From assembly GCF_000195575.1 (NCBI RefSeq), contig NC_015391.1, positions 2,406,363 through 2,470,362 of the forward strand: a DNA stretch of 64,000 nt. Reading direction: 5' to 3'. The translations under genes and the position numbers were made by a program. Below, piece after piece: positions 43,565 through 53,586 of the stretch. The notes under the pieces were generated by a model. It ran no database searches, had not been told where the DNA came from, and saw nothing but the letters and a program-made list of their open reading frames with translations. Numbering within the stretch: the first letter of the stretch is position 1; every line of letters begins with the position of its first letter. This stretch comes from Carnobacterium sp. 17-4 (lineage in GTDB: Bacteria > Bacillota > Bacilli > Lactobacillales > Carnobacteriaceae).

Positions 43565-46189
43565 CTAGAAATCATCATGAGCAAACAAAAGGGTAAGATA
43601 ATCATACGGTAAAATAGAATTCGTTTTTTCTATGGTTTCCTCTAGAGCATTTACAATTTTTGCCTTTTCAAGTAATTTAGGGTCTACTGTTATTTTTTCC
43701 CCAGTAGGGTTGGCTAACCGAATAATAAATGCTCCTTCTTCTTTATAAGACGGGTAAGCTGCAGATACAATCAATTCTTCTGAAACATCTAATTGAGAGT
43801 ATACTCTCTCTGGCTTAATTGGATGCTGTAACGGCCATATTTTATTATCAAGTCGATTGATAAAGACATTAAGGTCCTGGCGCTGATAGGCTACAGAAGG
43901 ACTTACCCAATCATGTGCAATATGAGCTATTTTAGATTCTTCTAGCATGCCATCTGCCATTCTAATTGCGAATGAAAAATTATTTTCTCCTATCTCTTGA
44001 GCTAGCGGTGTAGGCATCATGATATGACCTTCGTTAGTTGTATCCCCAGAAGCCCTGCCTGGTCTCCATGCCAAATCAGGCTTTCCTAATTCCCCTGTTG
44101 TTGACATTAATGTAACAAATAAACTATCTCCTACTCTTTCATATTCCTTTAATCCTTCGACAAAAATAGTCATATAATCATTATCACTTTGAACACTTAC
44201 ACTTTTGTCAAAAATTTCAATATTTACTGGTTTTTCTACATATATTTCTTTCCAATTTTCTGGAACTTCATCAGGTATGTTTTTTATAAAACCATTTTGA
44301 ATTTGAGCAGTCGAACTCTCATCTTTATTCAAATTATTTATTCTTAATCTCAATCTGTGTGACAAGATTTGATTATCTACTATTATTTTTCCTATAATCA
44401 AATCAGAATTTTTTCTTAAGCTTAAAAGAATTTTCATTTCCAATGTGCCTAATTCTGGAACGTTCGAGACCCTATCTTTCAAGTCATATGGTAGCTCCAT
44501 CATTCCAGTAATTTCTATAGTTTTTTCTATTTCATCTTCTATTATTTGTGCCTTTTTAAATACAAATATTTTTTCTTCATCTCCAAGAAGCGGAGAGAAG
44601 TCATAAGTGTCTCCATCGTTAGCACAATCCACTACTTCAATAAAGCTTACCTTATCTTCCTTGATATAATTTAGGGAGATATTCCCTTTATCAAATTTAA
44701 TATTATAATAGTCATTGTCTATAGATACAGAAGTTGATTCTTCTAATACTTTCCTATTTTCTAAAGGTTTGTCAGATTCTCTAAAACTAATTACTTTGTA
44801 ACCTAGTGCTGGTAACTCTATATTCATTCGGATATCTAATTCATAATAAGGAGGTTCTTCAATAAATATATGGCCTTTAGGTATCTCTCTTTTGATGTTC
44901 TCTCGTGCTGGATAATATGTTTCATTGATCAAAACAACATCCGAAACACTATCAAACTTAATATTTTTATTTGGAGCTACTACATGGACTATCTTTTCTC
45001 CTTTAAACGACTTAACATCAGTATTGAACACAATTACTTCATTATCTTTCAAGTTTAACGCATCAGCAATCCGCCTGCTTATAAGATTTTCAATACCATC
45101 TGCTAATTCATTAGCTTGCTTGAATCTGTGATGAATATCTTCTGCTACGTTATCAGATACGCATCCCCCAATACTGTCATGAGCTTGGTTTTCTAGTAAT
45201 ACTTTCCAAGTTTTTTCTACTAGTCCATTTCCCACAGACACACCATTCCCCTTAGCAATAATCATTAAAGGCTCTATGTGACGTATGAGTTTCTGTTCTA
45301 GTTTATAGTTCTCTAATTTGATTCTTGTTCTAACAGAGCCAATTGATCTATGCACTCGTGAGTGAACGGGTTGACGTAGTTCCCCTTGATAAGTTGGCAA
45401 GTTTCCTTTGTTACGAATAATATCAACAAATTCAGGATAATTACTAATAACATTTCGATATTGACTGATATCGTTAATATTTTCTATAACTTGATCAAAA
45501 TTTTCTATCATACTCTTCTGGTCAATTCCTGAAGGAATTAAAATATCTTCATTATTACCACGCTTAGCATTAAACCTAATAGCTGGATCTAATCTGTCCT
45601 CAACAAATTCTTGAAGATCATCCAGTGCGTCTACATAAAGTAGGCCTGTCATATATCCAAATGGAAAATTAATGGCATAAACTGATTTCCCACCTAAACC
45701 TTTCCAAATGAAGTAAGGAGATTCTACTAGTTTATCAAAATTCAAGCCTCTCCAGCTTAAAAAATTATCAATACCGACCTGATTTAATAGCGTGGGCAGC
45801 TGAGCATTAAACCCGAAAGTATCAGGTAAATAACCTAGCATCATCGGATTCCCATATTTATTGACAGTATCGTTGATTCCAATAATTAAGTTTCTCAATA
45901 TTGATTCTGCATCTACTAGCAACGCATCTGTTTGTGTGTACCAAGGACCGACAAATAATCTGTTTTCTGCAATTAATTTTTTTATTAAATCAATTTTTTC
46001 AGGATGAATTTCAATATAATCATCTAAAATAGAAGATTGTCCATCTAAACAGAAGTTAACATGTGTGTTTTCCTCCAGTTCTTTGAGTGCTTCTGTAAAC
46101 ACTTGATCACTCAAAACAAGTGCATCTGATGTGGTAAAATACCACTCTCTATCCCAATGAGTATGCTGAACAAAATGTGCCTTTGGCAT
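43565..46189 (-). CDS. mngB: GH38 alpha-mannosidase, MngB-like (phospho-mannoside cleaving)
   Basis: An 874-aa glycoside hydrolase of family 38. The N-terminal catalytic domain has the zinc ligands His11 and Asp13 (QHTHWDREWY) and the nucleophile Asp88 in GPWYTQTDALLVDAES. The conserved NQAHDSIGGCVSD lies near residue 335. The C-terminal two thirds are the usual beta domains. E. coli MngB cleaves 2-O-(6-phospho-alpha-mannosyl)-D-glycerate imported by the PTS MngA. A fructose-type PTS lies directly upstream here too, so the substrate is likely a phosphorylated alpha-mannoside. It is the last gene of the operon. Confidence 0.9.
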   Translation of the reverse strand: MPKAHFVQHTHWDREWYFTTSDALVLSDQVFTEALKELEENTHVNFCLDGQSSILDDYIEIHPEKIDLIKKLIAENRLFVGPWYTQTDALLVDAESILRNLIIGINDTVNKYGNPMMLGYLPDTFGFNAQLPTLLNQVGIDNFLSWRGLNFDKLVESPYFIWKGLGGKSVYAINFPFGYMTGLLYVDALDDLQEFVEDRLDPAIRFNAKRGNNEDILIPSGIDQKSMIENFDQVIENINDISQYRNVISNYPEFVDIIRNKGNLPTYQGELRQPVHSRVHRSIGSVRTRIKLENYKLEQKLIRHIEPLMIIAKGNGVSVGNGLVEKTWKVLLENQAHDSIGGCVSDNVAEDIHHRFKQANELADGIENLISRRIADALNLKDNEVIVFNTDVKSFKGEKIVHVVAPNKNIKFDSVSDVVLINETYYPARENIKREIPKGHIFIEEPPYYELDIRMNIELPALGYKVISFRESDKPLENRKVLEESTSVSIDNDYYNIKFDKGNISLNYIKEDKVSFIEVVDCANDGDTYDFSPLLGDEEKIFVFKKAQIIEDEIEKTIEITGMMELPYDLKDRVSNVPELGTLEMKILLSLRKNSDLIIGKIIVDNQILSHRLRLRINNLNKDESSTAQIQNGFIKNIPDEVPENWKEIYVEKPVNIEIFDKSVSVQSDNDYMTIFVEGLKEYERVGDSLFVTLMSTTGELGKPDLAWRPGRASGDTTNEGHIMMPTPLAQEIGENNFSFAIRMADGMLEESKIAHIAHDWVSPSVAYQRQDLNVFINRLDNKIWPLQHPIKPERVYSQLDVSEELIVSAAYPSYKEEGAFIIRLANPTGEKITVDPKLLEKAKIVNALEETIEKTNSILPYDYLTLLFAHDDF

Positions 46190-46218
46190 TTGTTAAAACT
46201 TCCCTTCTTAAACTTTTT

Positions 46219-47265
46219 TTATTTCGCTACGTTAACTTCTTTTTTTTGTTCTTTTCTGTACTTCATTGTTTTCAATGCATTTACCATAAGGGCAGTAACA
46301 ATACCCCCAATTGCTATAGCAACAACGTATAGCAAGGGTCTAGAAGTAAATGGTATGGCCATAAATGTTGACAACATCGTTTCCTGTGTAATACCGAATG
46401 CTCCGTTTATCCCACCTGCTACTGCTGTTCCAACCATGATACTTGGAATGACCCGTACAGGATCCGCTACTGCAAAAGGAATCGTACCTTCTGTGATACC
46501 TACAAGTCCCATAATGATTGCCGTTTTCCCATTTTCTATCTCTTCTTCTGAATACAATTTTTTATTTAATATAGTAGCCAAGAACATTCCCAGTGGAGGG
46601 ATAGCAATAGCCAGTAGCATTGCAGTACTTGCTCCGAACCCACCTGAAGAAAAACTTGCTACACCAAACGCGTAAGCTATTTTGTTTATTGGACCTCCCA
46701 TATCAAAAGCCATCATACCACCTAGTATCGCTCCTAATAAAGCAGCGTTAGCCCCTGACATTCCTGTTAACCAAACTGTCAAAGTTTCAGTCATAACTGT
46801 AATTGGCGTACCGATAACATACCAAAGAACTAATCCTACTACAGCAGTACTAATAAAAGGAATGATAATAAGAGACTTTAAACTCATAATTTGAGGAGGA
46901 ATTGGCATTTTCTTTAAAAGATTAACTAGATACCCTACAGCTAAACCTGTGAACATTCCTCCAATAAACCCTGTTCCCATTTCATTCGCAATCATACCTG
47001 TTATAAAAGCAGGAGCTAATCCTGGTCGATCCGCAATAGAATAGGCAATATAAGCCGAAATCATAGGAACAATAAAATTCAGCCCGGTTTGTCCTATCAT
47101 TCTTATGACACCCCAGAAGGTTTCTGTTTGATCCCAAACATCAGAGCCACCAAATATAACTGCAATAGATGTCAATAATCCAGCTGCTGTTACTAAAGGA
47201 ATCATATATGAAACCCCACTCTGGAAGTGATTTAACATTTCTTTACCTAATTTTTTTATATTCAT
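46219..47265 (-). CDS. PTS fructose/mannosylglycerate-family permease IIC
   Basis: A 348-aa integral membrane IIC with about nine helices. Landmarks are GVSYMIPLVTAAGLLTSIAVIF, DRPGLAPAFITGMIANEMG, MAFDMGGPINKIAYAFG and EGTIPFAVADPVRVIPS. The frame extends seven codons upstream, but AAGGAG fits the ATG at 47265. It carries no IIA or IIB; those are the next two genes upstream. Transport of an alpha-mannoside is inferred from the mngB neighbour. Confidence 0.9.
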   Translation of the reverse strand: MNIKKLGKEMLNHFQSGVSYMIPLVTAAGLLTSIAVIFGGSDVWDQTETFWGVIRMIGQTGLNFIVPMISAYIAYSIADRPGLAPAFITGMIANEMGTGFIGGMFTGLAVGYLVNLLKKMPIPPQIMSLKSLIIIPFISTAVVGLVLWYVIGTPITVMTETLTVWLTGMSGANAALLGAILGGMMAFDMGGPINKIAYAFGVASFSSGGFGASTAMLLAIAIPPLGMFLATILNKKLYSEEEIENGKTAIIMGLVGITEGTIPFAVADPVRVIPSIMVGTAVAGGINGAFGITQETMLSTFMAIPFTSRPLLYVVAIAIGGIVTALMVNALKTMKYRKEQKKEVNVAK

Positions 47266-47287
47266 TTTTCTGTTCTCCTTCCTCATT

Positions 47288-47602
47288 TTAATTATTTATT
47301 TTATTTAAAATATCCTCAATAATTTTTTCACCATTTTTTATAACTTCCGTAGTCCCAACTTCAATAATTTTTTTACCCGAAAATCTGTCTCTTTCGGACA
47401 CATTAGTATCTACTGCAAAAATAACAATATCAGCAGATTCTATATCAGAAGTTGATAATTTATTTTCCATTCCCATAGCTCCTTGAGTTTCTACTTTAAT
47501 TTCGATATCATGTTTTTTTGAAAATTTCTCTAGATTCGCTTTAGCCATATAAGTATGAGCAATACCTGCGATACAAGCTGTAACAGCTACAATTTTAGTC
47601 AT
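47288..47602 (-). CDS. PTS fructose-family IIB (mannoside operon)
   Basis: A 104-aa IIB domain with phosphorylated Cys10 in AVTACIAGIAHTYMA. The open frame runs 32 codons further upstream inside the IIA gene, but AAAGGATGG fits the ATG at 47602. It is clearly different from the IIB pair of the allulose operon (roughly half identical). Confidence 0.92.
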   Translation of the reverse strand: MTKIVAVTACIAGIAHTYMAKANLEKFSKKHDIEIKVETQGAMGMENKLSTSDIESADIVIFAVDTNVSERDRFSGKKIIEVGTTEVIKNGEKIIEDILNKINN

Positions 47603-47624
47603 AATTAACCATCCTTTTCTATAG

Positions 47625-48077
47625 TTATACTTTTGATAACAACTCTTCAATTTCTTTTTCTGTGCCAGCTTTCTTAATAGCATAAACAAAGTCATCATCC
47701 ATTAACTTTCCAGAAATATCTGCTAGAATTCTCAAATGTTTATCCCCAGCATCTTGTTTAGATATAGCTAATAAAAAAATGATGTTTACTGGTTTGTCAT
47801 CTAATGACTCCCATTCAATATCCTCAGTTGTTTTCGCAAAAATGACTGTTGATTCTAAGACAGAACTACTTTTCCCATGAGGAATAGCGATACCGTTTCC
47901 AATACCAGTTGTCATATGTTCTTCTCTATCCTTAACATCTTTAATAAATTCTGCTAAATTATCTATGAAACCATTCTTAAATAATCTTTCTGCTAATTTT
48001 TCAACCACCTCGATTTTGGTTGAAGCATTTAAATTTAGTACAATATTTTCTTTATATACTTTTTTATTAGTTGTCAT
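47625..48077 (-). CDS. PTS fructose/mannitol-family IIA (mannoside operon)
   Basis: A 150-aa IIA domain with phosphorylated His67 in GIGNGIAIPHGKSSS. Its start overlaps the regulator stop by four bases (ATGA), so the regulator and the PTS proteins are made from one coupled message. Confidence 0.93.
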   Translation of the reverse strand: MTTNKKVYKENIVLNLNASTKIEVVEKLAERLFKNGFIDNLAEFIKDVKDREEHMTTGIGNGIAIPHGKSSSVLESTVIFAKTTEDIEWESLDDKPVNIIFLLAISKQDAGDKHLRILADISGKLMDDDFVYAIKKAGTEKEIEELLSKV

Positions 48078-50011
48078 TCTCTCACCTGCTTTAATAATTG
48101 ATATATATCATTTTTACTGCTTGCGTGTATTAATTTATTCATTACAAAATCATCAGAAATTAACTCATTAAAATAGGAATAAATATCATTAATACTCTCT
48201 TTCACTTGTTGATTTAAGGCAAAAAAGAAAATAATATTTACTGTGTCCCCATTCCATACAATTCCATCTTTATTTATATAGATTACAATCTTAGACTCAT
48301 TGATATATTCGATTTGAGCATGTGGCATAGCAAAAACACCCATTGCTGTTGACGATATTTCTTCTCTTGTAAGTGAACTCTCAAGTACTCCTTTTTTTGC
48401 ATAGTGTTCCTCTATTAAGGTAGTACAAATCTTAGTTAAAACATTATGTTTAGTTTCTTTACCCGCTTCAATAAATATGAGATTATCCTCTAGATTCTCA
48501 ATAAAAACATCACAACTTTTTTTTGTGTAACTTGTTTTAGTTACAGCGTTTTCAATTTTTCCTCTATCCTCTTTACCCAACAATGGGCTAACTAAAACTA
48601 CCGGAACCTCATGTTGCTTAACAGGAATGGTACTTATAATAAGATCTTCACTTATTACGCTTTTTTCTAAATCTCCTAAAGAAAGTACTCTCGTTATTTC
48701 TATTTCTTCATAAAAAATACTTTTGATCCTTTGTTCCAACAACTTTGACGTTCCAAATCCACTACTACATACTATGACTGCTTTTTTCTTTACTTTTTTT
48801 TTCGTCGGTATTCTTTCAAAGAAAGATTCAAAATGTAATGCAATAAATGCTATCTCGTCATCATTCATTTTGATATAATATTTTTTTTCGATAGTTGTTA
48901 CTAAAAGAACGGCTGTTTCAAATGCTCTAGAAAAAGAAAATTTGATTTTTTCTGTATAGGGATTATAGATATTGAGACCTAATTGTAATCTTTTAATCGC
49001 AGCTTCCAAATGTAGCATCAAACTTTTTATCAATTCATCATCTGCATTGATGCCTATTAATTTATTAGTAATCAATTCTTTTAATTCAATATTTGTTTTA
49101 ATTGAATAATATTGTTGGATTTTGTTATTTAAGACACTATTTTGTATGGCCAGAATATGATTATTCAAGTGTTCCTTCTCAAAATCTGGCAAAGATAATT
49201 TAAACTCTTTTTCAACTAACTGAATCAAAAAAACTGTATTTTTTTCTAGTTTCATTTTTTCCATCGTGTTATCTTTGTTAGTTAAAAATAGTTTCTTTTT
49301 TATTCTGTCCAAAGCAATGACCAAATGAATAGCTAGTGACTGGTATTCATAGTCCGTAAATAATAATTTTGTATTCTGTGAGAACAAATTCAAATTATCT
49401 GCTACTTTTTTTAGTACATCAACGTCAAAAATTTTTTCTAAATCTGAAGAAACTTGAATTTGCAAAATCAATTCTTCACCTTTATCACTATTGTATGAAA
49501 GACCTCCCCAATAATAGTTGATTAATTTTGAGATTAGCTCTCTTTTTTCCTTCTCATTTATGTCCAGTATCATGCCATGTCGATTACTTTTTATTTTAAA
49601 TCCTTGAGTTAAAAACTCTTTCTTAACATTTCTTAATTCGCTTTCTAAAGTGGATCTACTCACGTAAAACTCATCCGCCAATTCTTGCACTTTTAGATGA
49701 TCTGAAGATAAAATAAATTTTGAATATAATTTCATCTGTCTATTATCTTTAGAATTTAATTCATAATCCTTCAGAGACTTTATCATTTCTTCTAGTTTTT
49801 GTATTTCTCCTTCAAAATGAACACCTTCGCCTTGTTTGATTACTAGATTAACGTTTAATGGCTGAATAAGATCGCGTATCTCATTCAGATATTTTGCTAT
49901 AGTTCTTTTAGATATGCCTATATATTTTGACAATTCTTCATAATTAGTTCTTTTATTGTCTAAAATAAATTGGATTATCCTTTTATGTTTGACGTCAAAC
50001 ATATTAATCAT
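48074..50011 (-). CDS. PRD-containing activator with fused IIB and IIA domains (MtlR/ManR type)
   Basis: A 645-aa regulator. From the N-terminus it has an HTH_11 (YEELSKYIGISKRTIAKYLNEI), a second HTH (VQELADEFYVSRSTLESEL) and two PRD domains. These are followed by a IIB-like domain (IVCSSGFGTSKLLEQRI) and a IIA-like domain (GVFAMPHAQIEYIN) with its His. This is the full-length layout of MtlR-type activators. Phosphorylation by HPr and the PTS should tune its activity, and it likely activates its own operon. GAGAGGTG precedes the first ATG. A cre site lies 15 bases before the start. Confidence 0.93.
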   Translation of the reverse strand: MINMFDVKHKRIIQFILDNKRTNYEELSKYIGISKRTIAKYLNEIRDLIQPLNVNLVIKQGEGVHFEGEIQKLEEMIKSLKDYELNSKDNRQMKLYSKFILSSDHLKVQELADEFYVSRSTLESELRNVKKEFLTQGFKIKSNRHGMILDINEKEKRELISKLINYYWGGLSYNSDKGEELILQIQVSSDLEKIFDVDVLKKVADNLNLFSQNTKLLFTDYEYQSLAIHLVIALDRIKKKLFLTNKDNTMEKMKLEKNTVFLIQLVEKEFKLSLPDFEKEHLNNHILAIQNSVLNNKIQQYYSIKTNIELKELITNKLIGINADDELIKSLMLHLEAAIKRLQLGLNIYNPYTEKIKFSFSRAFETAVLLVTTIEKKYYIKMNDDEIAFIALHFESFFERIPTKKKVKKKAVIVCSSGFGTSKLLEQRIKSIFYEEIEITRVLSLGDLEKSVISEDLIISTIPVKQHEVPVVLVSPLLGKEDRGKIENAVTKTSYTKKSCDVFIENLEDNLIFIEAGKETKHNVLTKICTTLIEEHYAKKGVLESSLTREEISSTAMGVFAMPHAQIEYINESKIVIYINKDGIVWNGDTVNIIFFFALNQQVKESINDIYSYFNELISDDFVMNKLIHASSKNDIYQLLKQVRE

Positions 50012-50025
50012 GTTTTCACCTCTCT

Positions 50026-50082
50026 TGAATACGTTTTCATTATATGTCGATTATATTAATTTGCATATATGGATATTTGCAA
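50026..50082 (-). promoter_or_regulatory. cre site, promoter and activator palindrome of the mannoside operon
   Basis: TGAATACGTTTTCA (50026-50039) matches every fixed base of the CcpA cre consensus. Beside it on the minus strand is TATAAT (50045-50040) with a poor -35 region. The imperfect palindrome TTGCATATATGGATATTTGCAA (50061-50082) is where an activator would bind. This fits glucose repression plus PRD activation. Confidence 0.7.
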
Positions 50083-50215
50083 TTGTATTAATGCATTAGT
50101 AAAGGGGTAAAGATTTTATACTACTCATATAAAGTAATGAATTCTGATTTTGTCATATACTATCAAACAACTTTCTAGTAGACAGCATACATACCTCACT
50201 GTCACTATCATAACA

Positions 50216-50247
50216 AAAAACACTTTCCAAAAAGGAGAAGTGTTTTT
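50216..50247. terminator. Terminator of the peptide-transport operon
   Basis: AAAACACTT and AAGTGTTTT form the base of a hairpin with TCC/GGA inside, with A/T runs on both strands. It lies ~50 bases after the last gene of the operon (minus strand). Confidence 0.8.
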
Positions 50248-50296
50248 ATAGTAACTTAAGATAATTCCACATAATTTTTTTTGTCACATTGCTTTT

Positions 50297-51514
50297 TTAT
50301 TTAATAGTCAAGTAATCTTCAGCAATGGCCAAGAAGGCTTTTCCTGCCTTTATCATCGCTGTTTCATCAATATTGAAGCGAGGATGGTGATGCGGGTAAG
50401 TTGCTTCTAATTCTGGATTTCCACCTCCCACATTGAAGAACGTCCCTGGCGTCACTTTTAAGAAATAGCCAAAATCTTCTCCTCCCATTGTGGGTTCGCG
50501 TTCGATCACTTCCTCTTCACCAAATTTTTCTTTCATCACTTCTACAAAACGGTTAGTTTCTTTAGGGTGATTATAGACAGCATCATAGCCTCTTGTGTAG
50601 ACTAATTCGCAGGTGCCGTGATACATAGAAGCCACGCTATTAGCCATTACTTCCATCTCCCGTTGAATCGTGTCACGAGCCTCTTCTTGATAAGTACGAA
50701 CCGTTCCTCTGATGATTGCAGTATCCGCGATAATATTGTTCGCTTCCCCACCTGCTTGTATTGTCGAGACTGTAACGACAGCTGGATGAAGCGGATTGAT
50801 TGCTCGGCTCACTAAAGTCTGCAGAGCTTCCACTATCTTAGTCACAATAATAACAGAATCTATCGTGTCTTGTGGATATGCACCATGTCCACCTTTGCCT
50901 TGGATGTGGATCTCAAAGAAATCGGCAGCTGCCATGGCATGTCCATTCACATAAGCAACCTTTCCAGCTGGAACCGACGATTGGACATGTTGACCAAATA
51001 CATAGTCGACGCCTTCCATTGCACCAGCCTCTACCATGCTTTTGGCACCCCCAGGCAGTACCTCCTCAGCATTTTGATGCAACAGCACAATGCTCCCATG
51101 CAAGTCTTCCTTATGATTAGCTAATACTTTGGCAACACTAAGTAAGGTGGCTGTATGTGAATCATGTCCACAGGCATGCATAACACCAGGATTCCGGGAT
51201 TTATAGTCAACCGTATTTTCTTCTTGGATACGTAGTGCATCGAAATCAGCCCTGAAAGCAATTGTAGGCCCACTATGAGTACCTCCAATTTTTGCCACGA
51301 TTCCATAACCATTTCCGACATTTTCTTGGACGTCTGTTATGCCATAGGACTTTAGCTGCTCCACTATGAACGCTGCCGTTTCTGTTTCTTCAAACGATGC
51401 TTCGGGATGTTGATGAAGGTATCTTCGCACACTCACCGTTTCTTGGTAATTCTCCTCTAGTTCATTTTCCCAGTTAGTATATAGTGTTTTTTCTTTCACG
51501 GTGCTGTTTTCCAT
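50297..51514 (-). CDS. M20 amidohydrolase (N-acyl-amino-acid/hippurate hydrolase type)
   Basis: A 405-aa metallo-amidohydrolase of the M20D group. Motifs are LHQHPEASFEE, FRADFDALRIQEENTV and MHACGHDSHTATLL, which carries metal ligands. After them come HQNAEEVLPGGAK and the late GGEDFGYFL. The ACGHD and LHQNAEE ligands are intact. It releases amino acids from N-acyl or aminoacyl conjugates in the cytoplasm. It is the last gene of the opp operon, 26 bases after oppF, so it probably processes an imported substrate. Confidence 0.9.
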   Translation of the reverse strand: MENSTVKEKTLYTNWENELEENYQETVSVRRYLHQHPEASFEETETAAFIVEQLKSYGITDVQENVGNGYGIVAKIGGTHSGPTIAFRADFDALRIQEENTVDYKSRNPGVMHACGHDSHTATLLSVAKVLANHKEDLHGSIVLLHQNAEEVLPGGAKSMVEAGAMEGVDYVFGQHVQSSVPAGKVAYVNGHAMAAADFFEIHIQGKGGHGAYPQDTIDSVIIVTKIVEALQTLVSRAINPLHPAVVTVSTIQAGGEANNIIADTAIIRGTVRTYQEEARDTIQREMEVMANSVASMYHGTCELVYTRGYDAVYNHPKETNRFVEVMKEKFGEEEVIEREPTMGGEDFGYFLKVTPGTFFNVGGGNPELEATYPHHHPRFNIDETAMIKAGKAFLAIAEDYLTIK

Positions 51515-51539
51515 ACGATCCCCTACTTTCGTCTTTTTG

Positions 51540-52511
51540 TTAGATTGCTAAGCTACTCAATGTTAATTTCTCATACCTTTTCTTTAAGAACGGTATTTCT
51601 TGTTTTTTACAGTAAACAAAATGTTCAGGGACAATTTCATAAAGCCCTACATCTGTTTCATCCTCATAGTGGTGAAAGCTTGGATCATAGCCAATGCGTG
51701 AACGCGTGCGTTCTATCTCTGGATCAGGCACCGGAACGGCAGATAATAATGATTCTGTGTACGGATGCAACGGGAAATTGTACAACTCTTCTGAAGGCGC
51801 CACTTCCAATAAGCGTCCCTCATTCATCACTCCAATACGGTCACTGATGTATTTGACCATAGATAAATCGTGGGCAATGAATAAATACGTTAAATTACGT
51901 TCTTCCTTTAGCTTTTTCAAGAGATTGACGATTTGTGCTTGAATAGACACATCCAAAGCAGAGATTGCTTCATCCGCAACAATAAAATCTGGGTTTACAG
52001 CTAAGGCACGGGCGATTCCCACACGTTGGCACTGTCCACCTGAGAATTCCCGTGGATAGCGGGTGGCATATTCAGGGCTAAGTCCTACCAAATTCAAAAG
52101 TTCGTATACTTTGGCCTGTTTTCCTTCTTTATTCTTTACCAGACCATGAACATCCAATCCTCCTCCAATAATTTCCATCACCGTTTTTCGTGGGTTCAAA
52201 GATGCATAAGGATCTTGAAATACCATCTGGACAAATTTTCGAAAGCTCAGCACTTCTTTTCGCTTCTTAAAGCTGCCAATCTCTTTATCAGCAAAATGAA
52301 TATCGCCAGAGGAGGCCCCTTGAAGTTTTGCCACTAATTTTCCAGTTGTAGACTTTCCAGAACCTGATTCTCCAACCAGACCGAATGTTTCTCCTTCATA
52401 AATATAAAACGACAGGTCATTGACAGCCCGTACTTCAGCTGGCTTTCCTTCATTAAAAACTTGATTCAGATGGTTAACCTCCAGTAGTTTTTTTCTCGGT
52501 TGTGGGTTCAT
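51540..52511 (-). CDS. oppF: Oligopeptide ABC transporter ATPase, OppF-like
   Basis: A 323-aa ABC ATPase with Walker A GESGSGKSTTG, signature EFSGGQCQRVGIARAL, Walker B DFIVADEAISALD and H-loop LFIAHDLSMVKY. The C-terminal extension PLHPYTESLLSAVPVPDPE is typical of OppF/DppF. Its start overlaps oppD by four bases. A Cys stands in place of the common Lys or Arg in the signature (GGQCQR). Confidence 0.93.
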   Translation of the reverse strand: MNPQPRKKLLEVNHLNQVFNEGKPAEVRAVNDLSFYIYEGETFGLVGESGSGKSTTGKLVAKLQGASSGDIHFADKEIGSFKKRKEVLSFRKFVQMVFQDPYASLNPRKTVMEIIGGGLDVHGLVKNKEGKQAKVYELLNLVGLSPEYATRYPREFSGGQCQRVGIARALAVNPDFIVADEAISALDVSIQAQIVNLLKKLKEERNLTYLFIAHDLSMVKYISDRIGVMNEGRLLEVAPSEELYNFPLHPYTESLLSAVPVPDPEIERTRSRIGYDPSFHHYEDETDVGLYEIVPEHFVYCKKQEIPFLKKRYEKLTLSSLAI

Positions 52512-53563
52512 CCATATGCCCTCCTAACAGATTTTGTGTTGAATATCTCCCAACGCCTTACGATTTCAGCGGGTGGAGTTACTTCGGGTGCATCTGAATG
52601 CAAGAGCCACGTAGCTGCAAAGTGAGTTCCAGTTAAAGAAAATACCTCAGGCTCTTTTTTGAAATCAATTTCTAGTGCGTAAACATTACGCGGAGCAAAA
52701 GCGTCTCCGGTTGGCGGATGCAATAAATTAGGCGGCGATCCTGGAATCGCATAGAGATCACGACCCACATTTTCTAGTGTCGGCATGGACGCCAGCAATC
52801 CCCATGTGTACGGATGTCGTGGGTTGTAAAAAATCTCATCCACGGTTCCCCACTCGACAATTTTACCAGCATACATCACAGCAACTCGGTCGGCCATGTT
52901 GGCCACCACACCCAAGTCATGCGTAATAAAGATAATTGAGGTGTTGATTTTTTCTTTCAGTTCGTTCATCAGCTCCAAAATCTGGGCTTGGATCGTCACA
53001 TCCAAAGCTGTCGTGGGCTCATCGGCAATCAGAATTTTAGGCTTGCAAGCAAGGGCAATAGCGATCATTACTCTTTGGCGCATGCCTCCAGAAAATTGAT
53101 GAGGGTAGTGATCAATGCGCTTTTCTGCATCTTTCACACCGACCATCTTTAGCAACTCCTTGGCTTGCTTCAACGCTTCGGCTAGGTTAACTGCTTGATG
53201 CCGAACAATGGATTCCGCAATTTGCTTGCCAACAGACATCATCGGATTCAAAGAGGTCATGGGGTCTTGAAAGATAGTAGCAATCTCTTTACCGCGAACT
53301 TCCTGCATGTTCGTTTCGCTTAACTTCAGTAAGTCTTGACCTTTATAGAGAATCTCACCGCTTTTGATGAGTGTGTTTTTATCGCCCAGCAATCCCATAA
53401 TAGCTTGAGTAGATACCGATTTACCGGAACCCGATTCGCCTACGATCGCTAACGTTTCGCCTTCATACAACTCAAAGTTTACACCTCTAACCGCTTGAAC
53501 TTCACCCGCATAAGTCTGGAAAGAAATTTCTAAGTCTTTAACTTCCAATATTTTTTCCTGCAT
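52508..53563 (-). CDS. oppD: Oligopeptide ABC transporter ATPase, OppD-like
   Basis: A 351-aa ABC ATPase with Walker A GESGSGKSVST, signature QFSGGMRQRVMIAIAL, Walker B KILIADEPTTALD and H-loop IFITHDLGVVANM. The C-terminal RHPYTWGLLASMPTLENVGRD-type segment and a later region mark the OppD branch. The usual C-terminal iron-sulfur cysteine cluster is absent: the region reads FAPRNVYALEIDFKKEPEVFSL, where many OppD proteins have CxxRC-type cysteines. Confidence 0.92.
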   Translation of the reverse strand: MQEKILEVKDLEISFQTYAGEVQAVRGVNFELYEGETLAIVGESGSGKSVSTQAIMGLLGDKNTLIKSGEILYKGQDLLKLSETNMQEVRGKEIATIFQDPMTSLNPMMSVGKQIAESIVRHQAVNLAEALKQAKELLKMVGVKDAEKRIDHYPHQFSGGMRQRVMIAIALACKPKILIADEPTTALDVTIQAQILELMNELKEKINTSIIFITHDLGVVANMADRVAVMYAGKIVEWGTVDEIFYNPRHPYTWGLLASMPTLENVGRDLYAIPGSPPNLLHPPTGDAFAPRNVYALEIDFKKEPEVFSLTGTHFAATWLLHSDAPEVTPPAEIVRRWEIFNTKSVRRAYG

Positions 53564-53586
53564 GGTTTCACCCCTTCTCCTTGATT

